From: Candidatus Saccharimonadota bacterium
GTDB lineage: Bacteria > Patescibacteriota > Saccharimonadia > Saccharimonadales > Saccharimonadaceae
Assembly: GCA_030529385.1 (NCBI GenBank)
Contig: JAUMWY010000001.1
Coordinates: 88,479-152,478, forward strand
Length of the DNA: 64,000 nucleotides
Direction: 5' to 3'
Shown: one piece after another, positions 17,747 to 24,142 of the stretch
Position numbering within the stretch: the stretch's first letter is position 1
Layout: each line of letters starts with the position of its first letter
Notes under the pieces: model-generated
The model's database searches: none
The model's input: only the letters and a program-made list of their open reading frames with translations
Told to the model about the DNA's origin: nothing
Position numbers and translations under genes: made by a program

Positions 17747-17752
17747 TATAAT
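17747..17752 (+). promoter_or_regulatory. -10 box (TATAAT) for tRNA-His
   Basis: TATAAT 18 nt upstream of tRNA-His, divergent from the folD promoter. A separate TACAAT at 17895-17900 precedes tRNA-Lys. Confidence 0.55.
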
Positions 17753-17770
17753 CAGGAAAGCTTGGAACAT

Positions 17771-17848
17771 GGCGGATGTAGCTCAGTTGGTTAGAGCGCT
17801 GGATTGTGGCTCCGGAGGCCGTGGGTTCGAATCCCATCATTCGCCCCA
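17771..17848 (+). tRNA. tRNA-His (GTG), G-1 and CCA encoded
   Basis: Anticodon loop TTGTGGC gives GTG. An extra 5' G pairs with discriminator C73, the His identity feature, and is encoded in the DNA. CCA is encoded. Confidence 0.96.
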
Positions 17849-17914
17849 AGTAATGTTTTGTTGTGGGCATCTTTACTTCTACAGTGATTTGTGCTACAAT
17901 GAAATGAGTGATAT

Positions 17915-17991
17915 GGGCCAGTAGCTCAGCTGGTTAGAGCACCTGCCTCTTAAGCAGGGTGTCGAGGGTTCGAGTCCCTCCTGGCCCTCCA
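17915..17991 (+). tRNA. tRNA-Lys (CTT), CCA encoded
   Basis: Acceptor GGGCCAG/CTGGCCC, anticodon loop CTCTTAA giving CTT, perfect T arm GAGGG/CCCTC, CCA encoded. Confidence 0.96.
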
Positions 17992-18003
17992 CGATTGTTA
18001 TGT

Positions 18004-18031
18004 AAAACCACCCTAGCGTAGGGTGGTTTTT
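18004..18031 (+). terminator. Intrinsic terminator after tRNA-His/tRNA-Lys
   Basis: AAAACCACCCTA pairs perfectly with TAGGGTGGTTTT around a GCG loop. The A/T ends make it usable from both strands, so it can also end the minus-strand gene at 18052. Confidence 0.92.
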
Positions 18032-18051
18032 ACTGCCATAGCGTAAGAGTT

Positions 18052-18420
18052 TCAGGCGTATGGATTATAGCCACGACTTGGCGGCTCCTTAAAGCCAGCT
18101 GACGGACGATTTTGACCAGTATCAATGCGCTCTGGTGTATCGGTTGATTGCGGCGGCGTTGCCAAGCGACTACGCGTCGTACTCCCGGCCGCACCGACTT
18201 CCTCTTTATAGTTCTGCACCCCTAAGGTGGACTGCTGATACGAACCAACCAACTTCCGTTGTCGCTCCAAGCGCTGCCGCTGGGCAAATGACTGCGGCTG
18301 AGCCGCGTTGCCTGCCACCCCATCGCCCGACGGGCTAGTTGCCGACACCGTCGGTGGCTGCACCGCCATCAGTCGCTTCAGCATTGCCCGGGACATGATC
18401 GGTTTACCGCTTGCATCCAT
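18052..18420 (-). CDS. Hypothetical hydrophilic protein
   Basis: 122 residues, rich in Gln, Arg, Ser and Pro and probably disordered, with the C-terminus ending in SRGYNPYA. No signal peptide, membrane helix or known motif. Translation starts at ATG 18420 after AAGGTG and is 12 nt downstream of the cupin gene, so the two form an operon. Function unknown. Confidence 0.65.
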   Translation of the reverse strand: MDASGKPIMSRAMLKRLMAVQPPTVSATSPSGDGVAGNAAQPQSFAQRQRLERQRKLVGSYQQSTLGVQNYKEEVGAAGSTTRSRLATPPQSTDTPERIDTGQNRPSAGFKEPPSRGYNPYA

Positions 18421-18432
18421 ATTGTCAGCACC

Positions 18433-18867
18433 TTACCCGTGATGTTCGCCGTGTTCCAAGGCTTCCGCCTCATCAGCCTCAGCTCGCGTGGCGTGCACTG
18501 TGCCGGCTGGGTGATGTGATGGCGCGTAAATTGAATACAGTTTCAGTGGCTGATCGCCAGTATTAATCACATTATGCCATGTGCCTTTTGGAATAAAAAT
18601 GCCAAAATCATCAGAGGCTGGCGTATCAAAGGTAAGATTATCCGGACCATCGCCCATCAACACCCGCGCCTCACCCTGCTCAATGCGCAAAAATTGGTCG
18701 TTTTCATCATGTAGCTCCAGGCCGATGTCGCCACCAACCGGAATGCTCATCACCGTCATCTGCAACTGTTCACCCGTCCACACTGCAGTGCGGAAATTGT
18801 TGTTGGCAACGGTCAATTCTTCAATATCCACTACAAATGGCTGCTTGCCGTGATCGTCTTGTGTCAT
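18433..18867 (-). CDS. Cupin-domain protein
   Basis: 144 residues with a single conserved beta-barrel. The two cupin motifs are visible: GGDIGLELHDENDQFLRIEQGEARV (motif 1, with His and Glu metal ligands) and FIPKGTWHNVINTG (motif 2, with His). Mannose-6-phosphate isomerase-like small cupins look like this, but the substrate cannot be assigned. The C-terminus is Glu/His-rich (EALEHGEHHG), perhaps metal binding. A strong Shine-Dalgarno (AAGGAGGG) precedes ATG 18867, and the hypothetical gene at 18052 follows. Confidence 0.85.
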   Translation of the reverse strand: MTQDDHGKQPFVVDIEELTVANNNFRTAVWTGEQLQMTVMSIPVGGDIGLELHDENDQFLRIEQGEARVLMGDGPDNLTFDTPASDDFGIFIPKGTWHNVINTGDQPLKLYSIYAPSHHPAGTVHATRAEADEAEALEHGEHHG

Positions 18868-18886
18868 ATTCCCTCCTTATGGATTA

Positions 18887-18963
18887 TGGCGCCCCGAGTA
18901 GGATTCGAACCTACGACCTTAGGCTTAGAAGTCCTCTGCTCTATCCAGCTGAGCTATCAGGGC
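18887..18963 (-). tRNA. tRNA-Arg (TCT), CCA encoded
   Basis: Acceptor GCCCTGA/TCGGGGC with one G-U pair, discriminator G, CCA encoded, T arm GTAGG/CCTAC perfect. Loop CTTCTAA gives anticodon TCT. The anticodon stem (GAGGA/GCCTA) pairs at only three of five positions, with A-G at the loop end and G-A at the outer end. Confidence 0.9.
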
Positions 18964-18993
18964 ACGCCTATTATTAGTATAACACTAGTAGTG

Positions 18994-21252
18994 CTAATAA
19001 AACACACTATGGCGCATTGGTTGATTAGTGTATTCGCCGCGAACCGGTGTTGTCCTATTGATCCGAGTGCCGTCACCGAGCTGCCCCTGATGATTACGAC
19101 CAACCGTATACACCTGGCCGTCCTTGGTGAAAATCACCGTCGTACCATTACCACTCTGCACCGACGCCGCCTTTGGCGAGGTAGCTATCGTACCAAATTC
19201 TCTCATCTCGACAATTTGCCCCAATGCGGTCTTATGGAACGTTGTGCCATTGCCGAGCTGACCATGGCCATTATGCCCAGTGCCATACACCCTACCATTA
19301 TCACCAACAATAAAGACATTGTTATCATTCGCGCCGTACGCTGTGGCATAGATATCCACCGCCTTTACGCCCGGAGGCATATTAAATTTGATTGGCTTAT
19401 TAATATACCCTTCGTCAGCACTTGGATCGGAGTTGGCTAGTACATGCTGTTCGTTGTAGCCAATCCCCCACACCTCACCATTGCGCAAACGAAACACCGC
19501 AAACATTTCGTCGGATGAAACTTGCACGACATTTGATAGGCCTGGAATCTCCCTCACTTGAGGCAGCTGAAAACGCATTTGCTGCCTAGTATTTCCAGCA
19601 TCGCAGTTCTCAAGAGCTAGTTTCAGGGATCGTGTATCAACTAATGTAACACATTTGTTTATGCGAGAATTATCATCCCTACCCAAGGCTATTCTATTAG
19701 ACTCCTTCCTGCCGCCATCCAGCAACACCCTCCATTGCTGCGCTGGCGTCCCATTACAGTTAATAAACCGCAAGTCTCTCAGATTATGGCCAGTATTATC
19801 AAGGCACTTGCCATTTGCCTTTATTGCGCCCCGGTGATCCATTTCTAGCATCATGCCCGTCGGATTTCCTGTCTGGCAGGAGTAGGCGCTGGCCATTTCT
19901 GTCGTTCCCGCGCCATATCGATCCATGCAAACGCCATGATGGTAGAAATAACCATAGAACTGCTTTCCAGCTTCACCTCGTGAACTAAACCCTACGGTAT
20001 ACACCTTACCGTTATCTGCGACCGTATAGAAAGTATTGCCATTAAACGCCATCTGAGTCGCCTTCGGCCGGCCTGGCTGCCCAAAATTACCAATCCGAAC
20101 TGGCGTTGAGAAATGCGACACACCCGGCCTTTCAAGCTGATAGTTGACATTACTTCCCCAACCATACACTGTGCCACCCTGCATACGAACATACGCCGTA
20201 CGATTATCCGTCACGATCTCCTCTGTCGGAATGGTGTTCGGGTCGGATGGATTCGGCGTTGGCAGAGCAACACGCACCGGGCGGCGCACTGGCGGGCAAT
20301 GGTCCAGCCCAACCGACGCGCCATTGCCAATAAGGCCGGCCCGGCAATCGCCTGCGGCATAAATATTATTGTCAGAACCGAGCACAAAAGTCGCGTATCC
20401 TGTCGTCACGCTCCGAGCTTTAACACCGGCCGGAAGCTGAAACTTGACTGGCGTTTTCACCGCCCCGAGCGGCGCAGTGTCGTTGCCAATTAACCCTAGT
20501 TGATTATCACCCGATCCCCAAATATCACCATCGGTATTGCGAACAAACAGCGCGTAGCCGATGGATAGAAAATTCGTATACGATTGCACCGCCACGCCAA
20601 CTCCCGCCCCGGGCATTGTACTACCAAATACCACTGGATGAACTTCACCGTATATATTAGTCGCGCCGCTGCCAAGCTGGCCATGGCCATTAGCGCCCAC
20701 GCCGCGCACCTTGCCTTGCCCGTCTATCGCAGCAAAGAAAGTATCGTTATTAGCGCCGGCATAACGATATCCGAAGGTAACCGTATTCACTCGCTGCTGA
20801 GAGCCGATGATGATTTTCTGCGCATAACTATACGTCTTCATAACCTGGCCATCACCCACGCGCAACAATTCAGCATATCCAGTCGTCAGCACCGCCTGCG
20901 AGGCAGGGCCGCTATCCGGCAAAGACACAACAAAGCGAGTCCGTATATTGCCACTCGTCATGATATCCGCTCGCTCGCCCGATACGACTGTCCCGTCACA
21001 GCGAGATTGCGGCGTCAGCGGCTTACTATTTGTCCAGGCAGCGAGCATATTATTGCTTTGAAGGCAAGCTGTCGCCATAACAGAACCAGCCTCCGCCGCC
21101 TCTTTCGCAAGTTGATTGTAATATTGTTCGCGCAAGGCGGCCGCTGCTGACGACGCCAGTTGCAATGCAGCGACCAGCACCATTAGCAAAACAATACTCG
21201 CAACAACCACCGTCGGCAATACAAACCCTTGCCGCCGCACAATTCCTCTCAT
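18994..21252 (-). CDS. Exported RCC1-repeat protein with inserted ricin-type lectin domain
   Basis: 752 residues. A pilin-like N-terminus (RRQGFVLPTVVVASIVLLMVLVAALQL-type helix) is followed by a helical region like a prepilin stalk. Several RCC1/alpha-tubulin-suppressor-like blades follow, each with a GxGxNGxGQLGxG-type loop (for example GANGHGQLGSG, GTGHNGHGQLGNG, GRNHQGQLGDG). A beta-trefoil lectin-like segment with QQWRV and paired Cys (about residues 440-570) is inserted before the last blades. This suggests a surface or pilus-tip sugar-binding adhesin (inference). Start ATG 21252 is 6 nt after TACATT. Its promoter spacer is a run of ten G on the coding strand, which could vary expression. 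Confidence 0.85.
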   Translation of the reverse strand: MRGIVRRQGFVLPTVVVASIVLLMVLVAALQLASSAAAALREQYYNQLAKEAAEAGSVMATACLQSNNMLAAWTNSKPLTPQSRCDGTVVSGERADIMTSGNIRTRFVVSLPDSGPASQAVLTTGYAELLRVGDGQVMKTYSYAQKIIIGSQQRVNTVTFGYRYAGANNDTFFAAIDGQGKVRGVGANGHGQLGSGATNIYGEVHPVVFGSTMPGAGVGVAVQSYTNFLSIGYALFVRNTDGDIWGSGDNQLGLIGNDTAPLGAVKTPVKFQLPAGVKARSVTTGYATFVLGSDNNIYAAGDCRAGLIGNGASVGLDHCPPVRRPVRVALPTPNPSDPNTIPTEEIVTDNRTAYVRMQGGTVYGWGSNVNYQLERPGVSHFSTPVRIGNFGQPGRPKATQMAFNGNTFYTVADNGKVYTVGFSSRGEAGKQFYGYFYHHGVCMDRYGAGTTEMASAYSCQTGNPTGMMLEMDHRGAIKANGKCLDNTGHNLRDLRFINCNGTPAQQWRVLLDGGRKESNRIALGRDDNSRINKCVTLVDTRSLKLALENCDAGNTRQQMRFQLPQVREIPGLSNVVQVSSDEMFAVFRLRNGEVWGIGYNEQHVLANSDPSADEGYINKPIKFNMPPGVKAVDIYATAYGANDNNVFIVGDNGRVYGTGHNGHGQLGNGTTFHKTALGQIVEMREFGTIATSPKAASVQSGNGTTVIFTKDGQVYTVGRNHQGQLGDGTRINRTTPVRGEYTNQPMRHSVFY

Positions 21253-21258
21253 GCTTAT

Positions 21259-21310
21259 AATGTAGCACCCCCCCCCCGACAAAAGTCCACCCTGTCAGCT
21301 TTTGTCGGGG
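21259..21310 (-). promoter_or_regulatory. Promoter with C10/G10 tract and 12-bp inverted repeat
   Basis: On the minus strand the -10 TACATT (21259-21264) is separated from a -35-like GACTTT (about 21282-21287) by 17 bases that include ten consecutive G (plus-strand C, 21268-21277). CCCCGACAAAAG (21274-21285) is exactly complementary to CTTTTGTCGGGG (21299-21310), so the tract overlaps an inverted repeat in the divergent promoter between this gene and tRNA-Arg(TCG). The tRNA has its own TATAAT at about 21316. Confidence 0.55.
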
Positions 21311-21332
21311 TGTGGTATAATACTGATGGTAT

Positions 21333-21409
21333 GCGCCCGTAGCTCAGCGGATTAGAGTGCTTGGCTTCGAACCAAGTGGTCGCACGTTCGAATCGTGCCG
21401 GGCGTACCA
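21333..21409 (+). tRNA. tRNA-Arg (TCG), CCA encoded
   Basis: Acceptor GCGCCCG/CGGGCGT with a G-U first pair, anticodon stem CTTGG/CCAAG, loop CTTCGAA giving TCG, CCA encoded. A TATAAT box lies about 12 bases upstream. Confidence 0.95.
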
Positions 21410-21417
21410 TTTTTTCT

Positions 21418-21494
21418 GCCCCGTTAGCTCAACTGGATAGAGCGTCGGTTTCCGGTACCGAAGGTTGCAGGTTCGATTCCTGTGCGGGGTACCA
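21418..21494 (+). tRNA. tRNA-Arg (CCG), CCA encoded; recombinase attachment locus
   Basis: Acceptor GCCCCGT/GCGGGGT, anticodon stem TCGGT/ACCGA, loop TTCCGGT giving CCG, T arm GCAGG/CCTGT with one G-U, CCA encoded. The convergent serine recombinase frame ends inside this tRNA, which marks its 3' end as the likely integration site. Confidence 0.94.
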
Positions 21495-23154
21495 CGATAC
21501 TCTTACACGAAACATTGTCAGAGTGAATATTGAGCTGAACCCCCTTGGCTAGCCCCGAGGGGGTTTCTGCACGGGCAGCCTTCCTAACTGGAGCTGACAG
21601 TAGCTGGTTGAAAGGTTGTCGGGGTGTTGCTGTGATGGTGCGTAGTGGTTCTGGGGCGGCATCATCATGCGGGTTGACCGCGATGTGATCAAAGAAGACA
21701 TTATTGAGCAATTTCTTCAGAGCGTCCGGCGCACTGACATAGAGCCGGTAGCAGTCTTCGAGGAGGTTGAGTGCCTCCGTGAGATGGTTTTCGACTTCCT
21801 CCTTATCGGCACTTAGTGTCTTAATCTCATGATCAATAAGTCCGAGCTGCCTTGAGATGCGCTCTTGCTCCTGCTTCATGAGTTCGATGGGAACTGCGTC
21901 AGCATAGTGAGCCTGTAAAAGCTTGGCTTGTTCGTCCTGGAGCTTGTTCCGTTGTGCCTCGAGATTCTTCGTGTAGCTTTGCTGCTGCTGGTAGATGCGG
22001 TCGAGTTCTGCCCGCAGGTAGACCTCTATGGACTCCCGGTCTTTGTGAGTGAATTGGATGGAGTGGTAGAGCGATGCGATCCTCTCTTCTACCTCTTCAA
22101 TGAGAACGGCTTTGAAACTACAACTGCCCCGATTGCGTTGCCGGTAGGAGCAGACGAAGTATGGATAGATGTCGCCGCTGCGTGCTTTGGCCATGTGGAC
22201 AATCAGCCTGCCTCCACATTGTCCGCACCGGATGGTGGTCTTGAGGTGGTGGTTGTGAGTTCGCTGCCGTTCGCCGCTGCGGTGCTGCGACAACACGCTC
22301 TGAACGGTATGCCAGGTGTTCTCATCAATCAGCGGCTGATGCTGACCTGGATATTCAATCCCTTGGAATACCACTACTCCCCGGTAATACGGGTTGCGCA
22401 AAAGATCAAGGAGCCTGTTTCGGTCAAGCGTGCGAGCAGGGCGCGATGGCGTGGGGAGCGTTGTGAGGCCTTGTGCCATGAGGCGTTCAGCAAGCGAGGA
22501 AAGTGTCCATTCTCCCGTAGCGTAGAGTTCGAAGGCTTGGGTGATAAGGGGGCCGCGGGTGGGGTCGGTGTCGACCCAGCGGGTTTCTCTGCCTTGAGGG
22601 TCGCGGCCTTGTTTGTTGAGGTAGCCTAGGGGTGCTTTGCCGATGGTGCCGCCGTTTTTGGCTTTTTGGCTCATGCCTTTGATGACTTCGTTGGCGAGGT
22701 TGCGTGAGTAGAATTCGGCGATGGAGGCCATGATGCCGTGCATGAGGATGCCGCCGGGGGTTTGGTCGATGTTTTCGGTGGTGGAGATGAGGCGGACGCC
22801 TGCTTGTTCGAGGGCGCGGTTAATGTCGACATCGTCGGCGCGGTTGCGGGCGAGGCGGTCGAGTTTGTGGACGATGACGAAGTCGATGTCGCCGCGTTCT
22901 TGGATGTAGGTGAGCATTTTTTGGAGTTCGGGGCGTTTGGCGCTGCGGGCGGATTCGCCTCGGTCGACGAATTCTTTGACGATGAGGGCGCCGATGCTGG
23001 CGGCTTTCTTTTTGTTGGCGTCGCGTTGGGCGGGGATGGAGAAGCCTTCGAGGGCGCCGCCTCGGGCTGCTTGTTCGCGGGTGGAGACGCGGATGTAGGA
23101 GATGGCGCTTTTGGGGGTCATGGCTTGGGTCATGGCGTCGAGGGGGTCAGTCAT
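21424..23154 (-). CDS. Large serine recombinase/integrase
   Basis: 576 residues. The resolvase N-domain starts ISYIRVSTREQAARG (catalytic Ser about residue 23) and includes VDRGESARSAKRPEL and HKLDRLARNRADD. A recombinase domain follows (about 190-300), then a zinc-ribbon (IRCGQCGGRLIV ... FVCSYRQRNRGSC) and a long coiled coil (about 360-450). Such enzymes integrate and excise mobile elements. Shine-Dalgarno AGGAGG precedes ATG 23154. The N-terminal half uses almost only C-ending codons, unlike its neighbours and like actinobacterial DNA. The last residues (PRTGIEPATFG and beyond) are antisense of tRNA-Arg(CCG), so the original C-terminus probably ended earlier, near the terminator at 21538. 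Confidence 0.92.
   Translation of the reverse strand: MTDPLDAMTQAMTPKSAISYIRVSTREQAARGGALEGFSIPAQRDANKKKAASIGALIVKEFVDRGESARSAKRPELQKMLTYIQERGDIDFVIVHKLDRLARNRADDVDINRALEQAGVRLISTTENIDQTPGGILMHGIMASIAEFYSRNLANEVIKGMSQKAKNGGTIGKAPLGYLNKQGRDPQGRETRWVDTDPTRGPLITQAFELYATGEWTLSSLAERLMAQGLTTLPTPSRPARTLDRNRLLDLLRNPYYRGVVVFQGIEYPGQHQPLIDENTWHTVQSVLSQHRSGERQRTHNHHLKTTIRCGQCGGRLIVHMAKARSGDIYPYFVCSYRQRNRGSCSFKAVLIEEVEERIASLYHSIQFTHKDRESIEVYLRAELDRIYQQQQSYTKNLEAQRNKLQDEQAKLLQAHYADAVPIELMKQEQERISRQLGLIDHEIKTLSADKEEVENHLTEALNLLEDCYRLYVSAPDALKKLLNNVFFDHIAVNPHDDAAPEPLRTITATPRQPFNQLLSAPVRKAARAETPSGLAKGVQLNIHSDNVSCKSIVVPRTGIEPATFGTGNRRSIQLS
21538..21565 (+). terminator. Intrinsic terminator of the tRNA-Arg pair
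   Basis: AACCCCCTTGG pairs with CCGAGGGGGTT (one G-U) over a 6-nt loop and ends in TTT. It lies inside the 3' end of the recombinase frame, which suggests those codons were not originally part of that gene. Confidence 0.75.
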
Positions 23155-23276
23155 TGGTGTCCTCCTCTGTTGTGTGGTTGCCGGTGGCGTTGGGGGTGGT
23201 GAGGGTGTTTCTTATATTCTTTCATGATTGGACGAAATAGGGCTGCTGTGGTTAAATGGAAATAGGAGAAAAGCGT

Positions 23277-23714
23277 ATGGATAAAGTCTTAGATGAACTG
23301 CAAAAGATAAATGGGCGTTTGGATAGCATGGAAGCCAAGTTTGAGGCTCGCTTTGAAAAGGTGGAGGCGCGCATGGATGCCATGCAGCAGGACTCCAATG
23401 AACGCTTCGAGCGGCTCGAAGGCGGGATGAACGACATGCGTAACGACTTCAATGAGCGCCTTGAAGATGTTGAGATCAACATCAAAGATATGCAGCTCGG
23501 TATCGATACGCGACTTGAGGTGCTGTCGGCAGGTCAGGCAAAGATCCGTGCTGAGATAAAGGCTTTGCGTCATGACTTGTTCATCGAGGAGGGATCGCGT
23601 GCTCATGCTGACGATATGCTTTTTGGTGAGCAGCATGAGGATTACAAGAAGTTAGAGCAGCGTGTGCGCATGCTCGAGGCAAAGTTCCCTGATCTCGCTC
23701 AGCAGACGGCCTAG
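23277..23714 (+). CDS. Coiled-coil protein of the mobile element
   Basis: 145 residues, almost wholly heptad-patterned coiled coil (MDKVLDELQKINGRLDSMEA, FERLEGGMNDMRNDFNERL) with repeated ER/KLE segments, followed by RHDLFIEEGSRAHADD and a short C-terminal helix. No membrane helix or catalytic motif. ATG 23277 is preferred over the in-frame ATG 23256 because AGGAG lies 9 bases upstream. It is divergent from the serine recombinase and ends in a clear terminator, so it is probably cargo of the same element. Function unknown. Confidence 0.75.
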   Translation: MDKVLDELQKINGRLDSMEAKFEARFEKVEARMDAMQQDSNERFERLEGGMNDMRNDFNERLEDVEINIKDMQLGIDTRLEVLSAGQAKIRAEIKALRHDLFIEEGSRAHADDMLFGEQHEDYKKLEQRVRMLEAKFPDLAQQTA

Positions 23715-23762
23715 CCTGCATCATTGGGTGGGGGAGTGTCTTCCCTGCCGGTTTGGTGAAGC

Positions 23763-23790
23763 AAGCGTCCATATATATGGACGCTTTTAT
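23763..23790 (+). terminator. Intrinsic terminator after the coiled-coil gene
   Basis: AAGCGTCC pairs with GGACGCTT through a self-complementary ATATATAT centre (a 24-bp palindrome, 23763-23786), followed by TTAT. Confidence 0.85.
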
Positions 23791-23865
23791 GTGACCCATC
23801 GTGGAAGTAGCGTTCTTTGAAGGTGCCTTCGTGAGCGAAGCCCAAGGCGGCAAAGGTATGGCAGG

Positions 23866-24093
23866 ATGTGGTGTTGTCTGCAAGGATCCATGCTTCCAGG
23901 CGGTGACCATCTCGTTATTTCACGCTACGGCATATTCTGCGTTGAAACAAAGGGTTGGACTGGCAAAGTTTACGGCAACGGTAACAATAGCCATATATCG
24001 GTGTTCTATAGCAACAAAAGGTATTGCCAATATAGCCCATTTGCACAAAATCAAGGTCGCATTGATTGCAGCTACGATTCAGGAGGGATATAA
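23866..24093 (+). pseudogene. Truncated NERD-domain remnant
   Basis: The frame contains GGDHLVISRYGIFCVETKGW followed by GKVYGN and, further on, SPFAQNQGRID. This is the core of the NERD (nuclease-related) domain, where the normal form is a QIDHLVxSxxGIFVIETK stretch with Asp, Glu and Lys catalytic residues. Only about 65 residues of the domain are present; the N-terminal alpha/beta part is missing and the frame stops at 24093. There is no clear Shine-Dalgarno. It lies between the recombinase element and the Clp gene, so it is probably debris of a larger gene disrupted by integration or excision. Confidence 0.6.
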
Positions 24094-24142
24094 TCAGTCA
24101 AACAACACAGCAGCAGTTCAGGCACATCGCCAGTGCGTCGCC

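Noticed and set aside
18850-19440. Plus-strand frame containing PRVGFEPTTLG
   Set aside because: This peptide is the familiar antisense translation of a tRNA (here tRNA-Arg TCT) and continues antisense to the RCC1 gene.
22738-23202. 154-residue plus-strand frame rich in Gly, Asp and Val
   Set aside because: Shadow of the C-ending codons of the serine recombinase on the opposite strand.
21418-24142. Complete integrative element with both attachment sites
   Set aside because: I could not find a second copy of the tRNA-Arg 3' end by eye near 23.7-24.1 kb, so the element borders are not called.
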